Source: an uncultured Clostridia bacterium
Lineage (GTDB): Bacteria > Bacillota > Clostridia > Oscillospirales > Acutalibacteraceae
DNA: 61,781 nucleotides
NCBI GenBank assembly: GCA_944384985.1
Contig: CALWVM010000013.1
Location: 1-61,781 of the forward strand
Direction: 5' to 3'
The notes beneath the pieces were generated by a model. The model searched no databases, was not told the origin of the DNA, and saw nothing but the letters and a program-made list of their open reading frames with translations. This document shows positions 33,407 to 43,436 of this stretch, one piece after another; position 1 is the stretch's first letter, and every line of letters begins with the position of its first letter. A program made the translations under genes and the position numbers.

Positions 33407-35347
33407 TTACGCCTTGTCGTATTTATAATTCGGAACAAGCTCCTGTAAGAACTTGCGGGAATCCTCCGGTGCCAGATTCGGAATCTGCGCGATGTGCTGC
33501 ATAAGCAATTCCTCATCAAACGCATACGGCGATGTGACAAAGATCTTGTCGTTTTCCGTTTTATGCATCCCGTCGCGCTCGGAAGGCAAAATAAGCTCTT
33601 CATACAGCTTTTCGCCCGGGCGGAGCCCCGTAAACTGGATGTCGATATCCACATACGGCTCATAGCCGGAAAGCTTGATGAGCTTTTCGGCAAGCGAGAC
33701 GATCTTGACGGGCTCGCCCATATCGAGCACAAAGATCTCGCCGCCTTTTGCAAGGCCGCCCGCCTGCACGACGAGCTGCGCCGCTTCGGGGATGGTCATA
33801 AAGTACCGTGTGATGTCGGGGTGCGTGACCGTCAGCGGCCCGCCATGCTCAAGCTGCTCTTTGAACAGCGGGATCACGCTGCCGTTTGAGCCAAGCACGT
33901 TGCCGAAACGCACAGCGGCAAACTTGGTCTTGGAAATTTTGGCGAAGTGCTGCACCACCAGCTCGCAGCAGCGCTTGGTCGCGCCCATGACGTTGGTGGG
34001 ATTGACCGCCTTGTCCGTGGAGAGCAGCACAAAATTGCGCACACCGAACTCGTCGGCAACCTTTGCGGTATTATATGTGCCGAGGATGTTGTTCTTGATC
34101 GCCTCGTAGGGGCTGTCTTCCATCAGGGGCACGTGCTTGTGCGCAGCGGCGTGAAAGACGCTCGAGGGATGGAACTCCTCAAATACTTCGCGCAGGCGCT
34201 GCTCTTCCCGCACCGAGCCGATGCGGATCTCCACCTGCGGCGTGCCGAAATACTGCATGTCCAGCGCATTCTTCAGCGCATACGCGTTGTTTTCATAAAT
34301 ATCGAAAACGATAATCTTGCTCGGCGCATAGCGCGCAATCTGGCGGCAAAGCTCCGAGCCGATGGAACCGCCGCCGCCCGTTACGAGCACAACCTCGTCG
34401 GTCAGATAACGGCAGATGTCGTGGTTGAGTTCCACCGGCGGGCGGGAAAGCAGGTCAAGGATATCCACCTGCCGAGCCTCTTTCAATGCCGATTTTTTGC
34501 CCGCGCCGACTTCGGGATGATCCGCCGCCATTTTAACGATACAGCCCGTATCTACCATTTTTTCGAGAAGCTCGCGCTTGCGCGCGTCGTCGATCTCGGT
34601 AATACAGAAATAAATTTGAGCGATGTGGTACTTTTTGACCACGTCGTTTACGCTGTCACAGTTGCCGACCACCGGCGTGCGCAGAATAGACTGCCCAACC
34701 TTTTTAGGGTCATCATCCAGGATCGCCACAGGGAAACCCAGGCGATAGCCCGTCATTTGCAATTCCGAAATCAGGGCGCTGCCAACATGCCCCGCGCCGA
34801 CGATCAGGATTTTCTTTTCGGCGGACTTGGCCTCGCTATCCTTTTTGCTTTGATGCCGGCGGCTCTCCGTGGAGAACATATAGAACAGCCGATATGCCAT
34901 GCGCACAAAAAGCCCGATGGCGACAAAAAAGATCGCGACGTCCATATATACCGACGGCGGCAGAACATTAAAATACAGCTGCTCGGATGTAAGATAGCCG
35001 AGTTCGATAAGCTCCCGGCAGATCTTCATGCCGATGTAGTCGCACACCCACACGCAGCACGTCGCGCAGAGCCCCGAAAGCCCAAGGCGCATCATATCAT
35101 AAAGCCCGGCGTATTTCCACAACGTGCTGTATATGCGAAACAGAAAATTAAAACCGATATAAGCAAGCGTGACATACGGGATGCGCAGGCAGAGCTGAAG
35201 CGCCGTACCCGTGTCAAAGCGAAAGTTCCAATGCAGGAACACCATCAGAAAATACAACAGGTTGGCGCAAAGGAAATCCAGCGCCAACTGTGCAATCAAA
35301 TTTTTTCCTATCTTTTTTTTCGGCTTCAATAATGACCTGGCAGCCAA
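33407..35347 (-). CDS. long-form nucleotide-sugar 4,6-dehydratase (CapD/PglF/FlaA1 family)
   Basis: 646 residues. About four N-terminal membrane helices (20-160), a first Rossmann domain (ILIVGAGHVGSALISEL), then the SDR dehydratase domain (VTGGGGSIGSELCRQI, FHAAAHKHVPLME, NPTNVMGATKR). Membrane-bound enzymes of this kind make UDP-4-keto-6-deoxy sugars for surface glycans. The start is TTG 35345-35347 with AGGGGG upstream; the nearby ATG is out of frame. Confidence 0.92.
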   Translation of the reverse strand: MAARSLLKPKKKIGKNLIAQLALDFLCANLLYFLMVFLHWNFRFDTGTALQLCLRIPYVTLAYIGFNFLFRIYSTLWKYAGLYDMMRLGLSGLCATCCVWVCDYIGMKICRELIELGYLTSEQLYFNVLPPSVYMDVAIFFVAIGLFVRMAYRLFYMFSTESRRHQSKKDSEAKSAEKKILIVGAGHVGSALISELQMTGYRLGFPVAILDDDPKKVGQSILRTPVVGNCDSVNDVVKKYHIAQIYFCITEIDDARKRELLEKMVDTGCIVKMAADHPEVGAGKKSALKEARQVDILDLLSRPPVELNHDICRYLTDEVVLVTGGGGSIGSELCRQIARYAPSKIIVFDIYENNAYALKNALDMQYFGTPQVEIRIGSVREEQRLREVFEEFHPSSVFHAAAHKHVPLMEDSPYEAIKNNILGTYNTAKVADEFGVRNFVLLSTDKAVNPTNVMGATKRCCELVVQHFAKISKTKFAAVRFGNVLGSNGSVIPLFKEQLEHGGPLTVTHPDITRYFMTIPEAAQLVVQAGGLAKGGEIFVLDMGEPVKIVSLAEKLIKLSGYEPYVDIDIQFTGLRPGEKLYEELILPSERDGMHKTENDKIFVTSPYAFDEELLMQHIAQIPNLAPEDSRKFLQELVPNYKYDKA

Positions 35348-35434
35348 AACATTTCCCCCTGCTTTTCAGAAACGACCCACCTGACCGCTTCAAACAGCAT
35401 TTTTTTGTTTAAAACACTAAAATATGTTTCTATC

Positions 35435-35463
35435 AGTTTACTCTTTTCTTGCGCACTTGTCAA
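35435..35463 (-). promoter_or_regulatory. sigma-A promoter of the dehydratase-ilvE unit
   Basis: TTGACA (35458-35463), 17 bases, TAAACT (35435-35440); about 90-base leader. Confidence 0.75.
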
Positions 35464-35516
35464 CAAATCCACAGGAAGAAAAAATACAGAAAAGTCTTGA
35501 AAATCCATGTTATCGG

Positions 35517-35545
35517 TTGAAAGCGTCATAAAAAAATGGTAAACT
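35517..35545 (+). promoter_or_regulatory. sigma-A promoter of the recJ-rel operon
   Basis: TTGAAA (35517-35522), 17 bases, TGG-TAAACT (35540-35545). Confidence 0.75.
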
Positions 35546-35585
35546 AATGAAATTATAAAACAAAAATCGGAAAGGAGTGCCGCGC

Positions 35586-37604
35586 ATGAGCCGAAAGCTC
35601 TGGAAACTTGCGCCCTGCGACAAAGAAGCGGCGGCGCTGCTCGCCGAGAGCAGTGAGATCGACCCGTTTTTGTCGCTGCTGCTTTGCTCGCGCGGCATTT
35701 CGGATGACGAGCAGGTTTATGACTTCCTGCATCCGGACGCATCGTTTATCGATCCGTTCGAACTTGCCGACATGGACGCTGCCGCCGCAAGGGTGGAACA
35801 GGCGCTGGAAAACTTCGAAAAGATCGCGGTATTCGGCGACTATGATGCAGACGGCGTGACCGCTGCGGCGCTTTTATACCTGTATTTGCGCGAACGCGGC
35901 GCAAACGTCATCTGCATCCTCCCCGACCGTCTGCGCGACGGCTACGGGCTTTCACCCGAGGCGGTCGAGCGGCTCTCGGAGGACGGCGTGCGGCTGATCG
36001 TGACCGTAGACAACGGCATCGCCGCGCTCGATGCGGCGGCGTGTGCAAAGGAACGCGGGGTGGATCTGGTCGTGACCGATCACCACCGCCCGGGCGAAGT
36101 GCTGCCGGACGCAGCCGCCGTCGTGGACCCGCACCGCGCGGACTGCCCCTCGGCATTCAAAGACAATGCGGGCGTAGGCGTGGCCTTTAAGCTTGCCGCC
36201 GCCATAGAAGGAGACGCACAAAGCGTGCTCGAAAACTACGCCGACCTGATTGCGCTCGGGACGCTTGCGGACGTTGTGCCCCTGCACGGAGAAAACCGTG
36301 CGCTCGTTTGGGCAGGGATCGGGAAGCTCAACCGCGCGCCGTGTGTGGGGCTTGCTGCGCTGAAAGCCGTCGCCGGGCATACGGACAAACCGCTGACCGC
36401 CGCTTCCGTCGCCTTTACGCTGGCGCCGCGCATCAACGCCGCCGGGCGCATGGGCTCCGCCGCACCCGCGCTGCAGCTGCTTCTTTGTGACAATGCAGAA
36501 GAAGCCATGACGCTCGCACAGCAGATCGACGGCACGAACCGCGAACGGCAGACGGTGGAGGCGAAAGTCTGTGCCGAGGCGATCGAGCAGATCGAGTCGG
36601 ACCCCGCCGCAAAATATGCAAGCGTGCTTGTAGCCGCGGGCGAAGGCTGGCACCCGGGCGTGGTCGGCATCGTTGCCGCACGGCTTGTGAGCCGTTACGG
36701 GAAACCGGCGGTAGTGATCGCACTGGCCGGCGATGTGGGGAAAGGCTCCTGCCGCAGTATCGACGGATTTTCGATCTACGACGCGCTTGCCGCTGCACGC
36801 CATACGCTCACCCACTTCGGCGGGCACTCCGGCGCGGCGGGCCTCGGGATTCGGAAAGAAAACATTCCCGCGCTGCGGGCTGCCTTGGATACTTATGCAA
36901 AATCCGTTGGGATGCCGTTCCCGGCGCTGACGCTGGATTGCAAGCTCAATCCCGCCTACATCGGGCTGCCGCTTTTAGACGCGCTGGAGGCGCTTGAACC
37001 CTGCGGCAGCGGGAATCCCGCACCGCTGTTCGGGCTTTACAATATGACGCTCATGGCGGCAAAGCCCGTCGGCGAAGGAAAGCACCTGCGCCTGACGTTT
37101 GAAAAGGGCATGACCGAGCTTCGCGCCATGTTGTTTTCGGTCACGCTTCAAGAGTTCCCCTACCGTCCGGGCGACGTGGTGGACCTTGCCGTACAGGTGG
37201 AACGCAACACCTTCCGCGGGGAGACAAGCGCGGCGGTGCGCATCCGTGAAATGCGGTTTGCGCACGCGGATGAAGAGAACTACTTAAAAAGCCTGCGCCT
37301 TTACGAGCGCTACCGCTTCGGGGACGAATTGACCAGCAAGGAACGTGCTTTTTTAAAGCCCTCGCGGGAGTTTTTGCTGGAAGTCTATAAATTCGTGCGG
37401 GACCAGGGCCCCTGGGCATTCGATGCCGAGGTGTTCTGCAAACGCAGCGGATGCCCTGAACGCTACGCCGCACGCGTGTGCGTCGCTTTTGACGTGCTGT
37501 GCGAGCTGAGGCTGTTTGAAAAGCGCGGCGAACAATATGTCTGCATCCCTGCCAAGGCGGATCTTGCCGCCTCGGAAATACTCAAATCTTTAGAAGGAGC
37601 GTGA
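35586..37604 (+). CDS. recJ: single-stranded-DNA exonuclease RecJ
   Basis: 672 residues. DHH phosphoesterase motifs: VFGDYDADGVTAA, VTVDNGIA, VVTDHHRPG, then DHHA1 motifs RINAAGRMG, HPGVVGIVAARL and GGHSGAAGL; OB region follows. A C-terminal 110-residue extension resembles the Firmicutes RecJ tail. Digests ssDNA 5'-3' in recombination and repair. Start ATG 35586 with AAAGGAG; a GTG at 35577 overlaps that site. Confidence 0.95.
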   Translation: MSRKLWKLAPCDKEAAALLAESSEIDPFLSLLLCSRGISDDEQVYDFLHPDASFIDPFELADMDAAAARVEQALENFEKIAVFGDYDADGVTAAALLYLYLRERGANVICILPDRLRDGYGLSPEAVERLSEDGVRLIVTVDNGIAALDAAACAKERGVDLVVTDHHRPGEVLPDAAAVVDPHRADCPSAFKDNAGVGVAFKLAAAIEGDAQSVLENYADLIALGTLADVVPLHGENRALVWAGIGKLNRAPCVGLAALKAVAGHTDKPLTAASVAFTLAPRINAAGRMGSAAPALQLLLCDNAEEAMTLAQQIDGTNRERQTVEAKVCAEAIEQIESDPAAKYASVLVAAGEGWHPGVVGIVAARLVSRYGKPAVVIALAGDVGKGSCRSIDGFSIYDALAAARHTLTHFGGHSGAAGLGIRKENIPALRAALDTYAKSVGMPFPALTLDCKLNPAYIGLPLLDALEALEPCGSGNPAPLFGLYNMTLMAAKPVGEGKHLRLTFEKGMTELRAMLFSVTLQEFPYRPGDVVDLAVQVERNTFRGETSAAVRIREMRFAHADEENYLKSLRLYERYRFGDELTSKERAFLKPSREFLLEVYKFVRDQGPWAFDAEVFCKRSGCPERYAARVCVAFDVLCELRLFEKRGEQYVCIPAKADLAASEILKSLEGA

Positions 37605-37608
37605 AAGC

Positions 37609-39837
37609 ATGGCGGAACAACAAAAAAATCCGACGGAAAACCTGGCGGAAAAAGAGCCGACCCCGAGAGAGCTGTACGCAAAGCTCAGGACCCGCCTGCA
37701 AAAGGAAACCGCTTTCTCCGAAGAGGAAATCGCCGAGATCGACAAGGCCTATGCGCTCGCGGAAAAAATGCACAGCGCACAGCTGCGCTATTCTGGACAG
37801 CCATACATCATCCACCCGCTTGCCGTAGCAAACATCCTGGTGGACCTCGGTATGGACGCGCCCTCCATTGAGGCGGCGCTGCTGCACGACACGGTGGAGG
37901 ATACGGACGTCACGCTGGAAGATCTGAAAACGCAGTTCGGCGACGAGGTCGCGGAGCTTGTGGACGGCGTGACCAAACTCGGCAAGGTGCCGCTTGCCAC
38001 CAAAGAGGAATTCCAGGCGGAAAACATCCGCAAGATGCTGCTGGCGATGTATAAGGACATCCGCGTCATCATCATCAAGCTTGCGGACCGTCTGCACAAC
38101 ATGCGCACACTCGACTATATGGCGCCGCAGAAACGCCGCGATATTGCGCTCGAGACGCTCGAAATTTACGCGCCCATCGCGCACCGGCTCGGTATCCGCC
38201 CCGCCAAAGAGGAGCTTGAGGATCTGGCGATCCGTTTCTTAGACCCCATCGCCTATGCCGATATTGAAAAACACCTCGACGAACTGCGCCGCGAACGGCT
38301 CGGCTTTTTGGAGGAGACGAAAGAAAAAGTGCGCGAGCGCATTTCTTCCGTCGTACACGACCCGACGATCGAGGGGCGCGTCAAAAGCGTGCACGGCATA
38401 TACCGCAAAATGTATATGCAGAACAAAAACTTCGACCAGATCTATGACATCTTTGCCATCCGCATCATCGTGGACACGGTTATTGACTGCTACAACTGCT
38501 TAGGTGTCATTCACGACATGTTCCGCCCCATGCCCGGGCGGTTCAAGGACTATATTGCAAACCCCAAGCCGAACATGTACCAGTCCCTGCACACGACCGT
38601 GCTCGGCAAGGACGGCGTACCGTTCGAAGTGCAGATCCGCACCTGGGAGATGCATCGCACCGCCGAATACGGTATCGCGGCGCACTGGAAATACAAACTG
38701 GGCATCAAAGGCGGCAAAACGAGTCTCGACCAGCGGCTTGCATGGATCCGCCAGATGCTCGACGACCAGAAGGAATCGGGCGACGTGCAGGAGATCGTGC
38801 GCGCCATCAAAAGCGACCTTGTTCCTGAGGATGTGTTCGTCTTTACGCCGCGCGGCGACGTCATCACCCTTCCAAGCGGCGCGACGGCGATCGATTTCGC
38901 CTATGCCATTCACACCGCCGTCGGTAACAAAATGGTCGGCGCAAAGGTGGATGGGCGCATTGTGCCCATCGACTACCAGGTCAAGACCGGCGAGATCGTG
39001 GAGATCCTCACCTCATCGCAGCCGGGCAAAGGCCCTTCGCGCGACTGGCTGAACATCGTCAAGACCAGCTCCGCGCGCAACAAGATCCGCTCGTGGTTCA
39101 AAAACGAAAAACGTGACGAAAACATCGCCGAAGGCAAAGCGGAAATCGAGCGGGAGTTCCGCCGCAACTTTATCCGCTTAAACGACGAAGACTATCAAAA
39201 GTTCGTGCAGCACCTTGCGGCAAGACAGCGGTTTGACAACCTGGATGATTTTTATGCGGCCATCGGCTTCGGCGGCATATCCGTGCAGCGGATGCTGCCG
39301 TATATCAAAGAGGAATACAACAAAAACTACCGCCCGCATGAAGAGACGCTTGAGGAGACGCCCGCCGTTCGCGAGCCGAAACGCAGCAGCAAAGACGGCG
39401 TGACCGTGGAGGGCGTGGACAACGTGCTCATCAAATTCTCACGGTGCTGCAACCCCCTGCCCGGCGACGACATCATCGGTTTCATCACGCGCGGGCACGG
39501 CATTTCCGTACACAAGCGCGACTGCCCCAACGTCCCGCGCGACATCGCTTCAAGCTCCGAGCCCGAACGCTGGGTCAAAGTGACGTGGAACACTGACGTC
39601 AAAAAAGAGTTCCAGGCATCCTTGCAGATCACGGCGCTCTCGCGCATCGGCTTGATGGCGGACATCTCCATGCAGCTTGCAAACATGCGCGTGAACATCA
39701 ACGAGATCACCTCGCGCGATGCGAAGGACGGCCGCAGCACCATTTACATGACCGTCACGGTCAGCAATGTGGAACATCTGAAAAACGTGATCGCCCGCAT
39801 CGAAAAGGTCGACGGCGTGCTGAGCGTAGAAAGGTAA
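37609..39837 (+). CDS. rel: bifunctional (p)ppGpp synthetase/hydrolase
   Basis: 742 residues. Intact hydrolase motif LLHDTVEDT, synthetase PGRFKDYIA (RFKD, typical of bifunctional Rel) and [12 protein letters not shown] domain [26 protein letters not shown], and a C-terminal ACT domain. Controls the stringent response. Starts 4 bases after recJ with GAAGGAG. Confidence 0.96.
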   Translation: MAEQQKNPTENLAEKEPTPRELYAKLRTRLQKETAFSEEEIAEIDKAYALAEKMHSAQLRYSGQPYIIHPLAVANILVDLGMDAPSIEAALLHDTVEDTDVTLEDLKTQFGDEVAELVDGVTKLGKVPLATKEEFQAENIRKMLLAMYKDIRVIIIKLADRLHNMRTLDYMAPQKRRDIALETLEIYAPIAHRLGIRPAKEELEDLAIRFLDPIAYADIEKHLDELRRERLGFLEETKEKVRERISSVVHDPTIEGRVKSVHGIYRKMYMQNKNFDQIYDIFAIRIIVDTVIDCYNCLGVIHDMFRPMPGRFKDYIANPKPNMYQSLHTTVLGKDGVPFEVQIRTWEMHRTAEYGIAAHWKYKLGIKGGKTSLDQRLAWIRQMLDDQKESGDVQEIVRAIKSDLVPEDVFVFTPRGDVITLPSGATAIDFAYAIHTAVGNKMVGAKVDGRIVPIDYQVKTGEIVEILTSSQPGKGPSRDWLNIVKTSSARNKIRSWFKNEKRDENIAEGKAEIEREFRRNFIRLNDEDYQKFVQHLAARQRFDNLDDFYAAIGFGGISVQRMLPYIKEEYNKNYRPHEETLEETPAVREPKRSSKDGVTVEGVDNVLIKFSRCCNPLPGDDIIGFITRGHGISVHKRDCPNVPRDIASSSEPERWVKVTWNTDVKKEFQASLQITALSRIGLMADISMQLANMRVNINEITSRDAKDGRSTIYMTVTVSNVEHLKNVIARIEKVDGVLSVER

Positions 39838-39844
39838 GGACAAC

Positions 39845-40309
39845 ATGAAAGCGGTCATTCAACGGGTGAAGTCCGCGCGCGTCGAAGTGGAAGGCGCGTG
39901 CGTCGGCGAGATCGGGCAAGGGCTTTTGGTACTCGTCGGTGTAGAAAACGGGGATACCGAAAAGGAAGCGCAGCTGCTCGCGCGCAAAACTGCGGCGCTG
40001 CGCATCTTTACGGATGCACAGGACAAAATGAATCTGTCCGTTACGGACATCGGCGGGTCGGTGCTCTCGGTATCGCAGTTCACACTGTGCGCAGACGTCA
40101 AAAAGGGCAACCGCCCCTCCTTTATCGGCGCGGCGGCGCCGGATGTAGCGGATCCGCTCTATGAAACATACTGCGCCGCGCTTCTTGAAAACGGCGTACA
40201 GCGCGTGGAAAAGGGCGTGTTCGGTGCGCATATGGAGGTTACGCTTTTAAACGACGGACCCGTGACCATCCTCTATGATACGGCAATCTGGAAAGGGAAA
40301 ACGATATGA
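39845..40309 (+). CDS. dtd: D-aminoacyl-tRNA deacylase
   Basis: 154 residues. MKAVIQRV start, [17 protein letters not shown] (catalytic-site motif) and [11 protein letters not shown] (variant of the NxGPVT cross-subunit motif). Removes D-amino acids from tRNA. The rel-dtd order is the usual Firmicutes arrangement. Confidence 0.96.
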   Translation: MKAVIQRVKSARVEVEGACVGEIGQGLLVLVGVENGDTEKEAQLLARKTAALRIFTDAQDKMNLSVTDIGGSVLSVSQFTLCADVKKGNRPSFIGAAAPDVADPLYETYCAALLENGVQRVEKGVFGAHMEVTLLNDGPVTILYDTAIWKGKTI

Positions 40310-40944
40310 CGGCAACAGTGGAACGCATGGTGCTCGGCCCTGTGCAGGCGAACACCTATATTTTAACGGACAGCGAAACGAATCAGGCGGCGGTCATCGA
40401 CGCGGGCGACTGCCCGAAAGCGCTGCTCGACGCGCTGCGCGGCAAAGACGTTCGATACATCCTGCTCACGCACGGGCACTACGACCACATTTTGGGCGTT
40501 CCCGCGCTGAAAGCTGCCTTCCCGAATTCGCAGATCTGCATCCATGCTTTGGACGCGGACTGCCTGCATGACACAGCGAAAAGCCTTGCTGCCGCAGCCG
40601 GCGAACAGGAACGACCCATCATCCCCGACCGTCTGCTGCACGAAGGCGACGAGATCGCGCTCGGCAAGACCCGGCTTACCGTTCTGCACACGCCCGGGCA
40701 CACGGAAGGCGGCGTATGCTATGTCGATTATGAAAACCGCCTGCTGTTTTCGGGCGATACGCTGTTTTGCCTGACGGCGGGGCGCACGGATTTTCCGGGC
40801 GGCTCTTATGAAGAACTGCTTGCATCGCTTTTGCGGCTGCGTGCGCTCGACGGCGACTTCACGGTCTACCCCGGGCACAACCGTTCGACAACGCTGGACG
40901 CGGAGCGGCGGCGCAACCGGTATATGCGGAGACTTGGCGTATGA
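40306..40944 (+). CDS. metallo-beta-lactamase-fold hydrolase (glyoxalase II-like)
   Basis: 212 residues. [10 protein letters not shown] (HxHxDH), [18 protein letters not shown] and YPGHN supply the full set of metal ligands. Commonly found after dtd in Firmicutes; a hydroxyacylglutathione hydrolase-like thioesterase of unproven substrate. ATGA overlaps at both ends (40306 and 40941). Confidence 0.93.
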   Translation: MTATVERMVLGPVQANTYILTDSETNQAAVIDAGDCPKALLDALRGKDVRYILLTHGHYDHILGVPALKAAFPNSQICIHALDADCLHDTAKSLAAAAGEQERPIIPDRLLHEGDEIALGKTRLTVLHTPGHTEGGVCYVDYENRLLFSGDTLFCLTAGRTDFPGGSYEELLASLLRLRALDGDFTVYPGHNRSTTLDAERRRNRYMRRLGV

Positions 40945-42395
40945 TTCTGGAAATCTGCAACCACCCCTATCAATATGAAACCGAAAAGCTGCTGCGCGTC
41001 TTTTTCCCGAACGAAAAGCTGCGCATCATACAAGGAAGCGCTTCAAATACCGGCAGCGAAGCGGTTGTGACGACCGCCGCGACGGATACGGAAGTTCTTG
41101 TGCGTTTTGCGGATGCGTCCGGCGTGCTCGAAGCGCGGGACGCGCGCGGGGACGACGGGGAGCTTTCTCTGGAGACGCTTTTGTTCCGCGTTTTGCAATC
41201 GCGCACGGGGTACACCCCGAAATGGGGGCTTTTGACCGGTGTGCGCCCATCAAAGCTTTTTCTGAAGCTGGAACGCGCGTGCGGCGCGGACGGTGCGAAG
41301 CGGTATTTTACCGATACGCTGTTCGTCTCGCCCGAAAAAACGGCACTCGCGGCAGAAGTCGGCGCACGTGAACAGGCGGTCCTCGCGCTTTCGCGCCCGG
41401 AGTCGTGCAGCCTGTATGTTTCCATTCCCTTCTGCCCGACGCGTTGCAGCTATTGCTCGTTTGTCTCGCAGGCGGTCAGCACACCGTCCGCACGGAAACT
41501 TGTACCGGAATATGTGCGCCTGCTCGCACAGGAGATCGAGGAGACGGGCAAGCTTGTGAAAGCGCTCGGGCTGCGGCTGGAGAGCATTTATTTCGGCGGC
41601 GGCACGCCGACGACACTTTCCGCTGAACAGCTGGAGGCCCTGCTTACGGCGGTGCGCGGCGCATTTAACCTTTCCGCTCTGCGCGAATATACCGTAGAGG
41701 CAGGGCGGCCGGACACCGTAACCCCCGAAAAGCTGCAAGCGCTGCGCGCGGGGGGCGTTACGCGCGTGAGCATCAACCCGCAGACCTTCAACGACGAAGT
41801 GCTGCGCACCATCGGAAGAGCGCACACCGCCGAAATGACCGTGCAGGCATTCGAGATGGCGCGCGCTGCGGGATTTTCTGACATCAACATGGACCTCATC
41901 GCCGGGCTGCCGGGTGAATCCGTCGCGTCGTTTTGCAACTCCATCGACCGCGCCGTGGCGCTCGCACCCGAAAACATCACGGTGCACACGCTCTCGCTCA
42001 AGCGCGCGTCCACCATGACGGCAAACGGCACGCAGTTTGACAAGGAAAGCGCTGAAAACGCCGACGAGATGCTGCATTACGCCGCTACGGCTTTGGGCAA
42101 CGCGGGCTTCAACCCGTATTATATGTATCGCCAATCCAAAACGCTCGGGAATCTCGAAAACACGGGTTACACAAAAGACGGGTACGAGTGCCTTTACAAC
42201 ATCTTTATGATGGAAGAGTGCCACACGGTGCTCGGCGCGGGGGCGGGCGCCGTCACCAAGCTCAAGGCGCCGCACGGCGCGGATATTTCGCGCATATTTA
42301 ATTACAAATACCCTTATGAATATATTACGGGGTTCTCGCAGCTTTTGGAGCGCAAGCGCGCCATCCCCGTCTTTTATGAAACGCACGGCCTTTGA
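40941..42395 (+). CDS. hemZ: HemZ-like oxygen-independent coproporphyrinogen oxidase family radical SAM protein
   Basis: 484 residues. A roughly 155-residue N-terminal extension typical of HemZ precedes the radical SAM core SIPFCPTRCSYCSFVS (CxxxCxxC), IYFGGGTPTTL and DINMDLIAGLPGES. HemZ genes follow rel/dtd/MBL genes in many clostridia. No other haem genes are here, so coproporphyrinogen oxidation is assumed from family only. Confidence 0.88.
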   Translation: MILEICNHPYQYETEKLLRVFFPNEKLRIIQGSASNTGSEAVVTTAATDTEVLVRFADASGVLEARDARGDDGELSLETLLFRVLQSRTGYTPKWGLLTGVRPSKLFLKLERACGADGAKRYFTDTLFVSPEKTALAAEVGAREQAVLALSRPESCSLYVSIPFCPTRCSYCSFVSQAVSTPSARKLVPEYVRLLAQEIEETGKLVKALGLRLESIYFGGGTPTTLSAEQLEALLTAVRGAFNLSALREYTVEAGRPDTVTPEKLQALRAGGVTRVSINPQTFNDEVLRTIGRAHTAEMTVQAFEMARAAGFSDINMDLIAGLPGESVASFCNSIDRAVALAPENITVHTLSLKRASTMTANGTQFDKESAENADEMLHYAATALGNAGFNPYYMYRQSKTLGNLENTGYTKDGYECLYNIFMMEECHTVLGAGAGAVTKLKAPHGADISRIFNYKYPYEYITGFSQLLERKRAIPVFYETHGL

Positions 42396-42420
42396 GCGCT
42401 GTGCTTCGGACAGTGGTTTT

Positions 42421-43374
42421 ATGGAAAAGATACCCAATACAATTGAAGCGATCAACCGTGCGGCGCAAAATGCGCCGTTGGACTTTATCCGCCGAAGCGA
42501 AGCGCGCTTTGATGGGGTGCTCGACCGCGTCGTCGAACGGGTCTTAGAAGAACGCGGTCGCGAGATCGTGATGCTGGCTGGACCGTCGAGTTCCGGTAAG
42601 ACCACAACGGCGAAAAAGCTCGCTGAACGTTTCCGCGCACTCGGGATTGAAACGCACGTGCTTTCTTTAGATGATTTTTATCTAAATCGGGACCAGATCC
42701 CCGGTTTTTCAGAAGGCGCGCCCGATTATGAGACCGTACACGCGCTGGATCTGCCGCTGCTGCAAAGCACGCTCGGCGATCTGCTTGCAGGGCGGGAAGT
42801 GTTGCTGCCCATGTTTGATTTCACCGTCGGCAAGCGCAGCGACACTTCACGCGCCGTTACCTTAGGCGAGCGCGACGCGGTCATTGTGGAGGGCCTGCAT
42901 GCGCTCAACCCCTTAGTGGCTGCGCATCTCCCGAAAAAAAACGTACTGAAACTTTATATCAGCGTTTCTTCGCGCATATATAATGAAAACGGGAACGTCG
43001 TGCTTGACAAACAGGACCTGCGCTTTGTCCGGCGGATGCTGCGCGATTACCGGTTCCGCGCAAGCCCGGTCGCGCATACGTTTTCCCTTTGGAAAAACGT
43101 CATTTCCGGGGAACAGAAATACCTGTTCCCCTTCCGCGCGCAGGCGGATATGCGGCTGAACGCCGTGCATTTGTACGCGCCCTGTGTGTTCCGCGACGAG
43201 GCAATCGGGCTGCTGCAAAGCGCAGCGCTTCAAGCGGATGACCGAAAGTACGCCGACCGGCTTACCGGGGCGCTGCGGGAATTCGTGCCGCTCTCGCCGG
43301 CGCTTGTGCCCGAGCATTCGCTGCTGCGCGAATTTTTGGGAGATACGGGGCTTGAAGAAAAAACGCGGGATTGA
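42421..43374 (+). CDS. uridine kinase-like P-loop kinase
   Basis: 317 residues. Walker A AGPSSSGKTTTAKKL, LSLDDFYLNRDQIPG and VIVEGLHALNP match the uridine kinase/phosphoribulokinase family, as in the clostridial nucleoside kinase group without the N-terminal TGS part. Start ATG 42421 is uncertain: no clear Shine-Dalgarno, and ATG 42376 within hemZ is in frame. Confidence 0.85.
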   Translation: MEKIPNTIEAINRAAQNAPLDFIRRSEARFDGVLDRVVERVLEERGREIVMLAGPSSSGKTTTAKKLAERFRALGIETHVLSLDDFYLNRDQIPGFSEGAPDYETVHALDLPLLQSTLGDLLAGREVLLPMFDFTVGKRSDTSRAVTLGERDAVIVEGLHALNPLVAAHLPKKNVLKLYISVSSRIYNENGNVVLDKQDLRFVRRMLRDYRFRASPVAHTFSLWKNVISGEQKYLFPFRAQADMRLNAVHLYAPCVFRDEAIGLLQSAALQADDRKYADRLTGALREFVPLSPALVPEHSLLREFLGDTGLEEKTRD

Positions 43375-43399
43375 CACGCCGCGTTTCGAGTGCTATTCT
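43371..43399 (+). promoter_or_regulatory. sigma-A promoter of yabM-mazG
   Basis: TTGACA (43371-43376), 17 bases, TGC-TATTCT (43394-43399); the -35 spans the stop codon of the kinase gene. Confidence 0.7.
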
Positions 43400-43436
43400 T
43401 TTTAACATCCAAATCTCAACGAAAGGAGCCTGCACC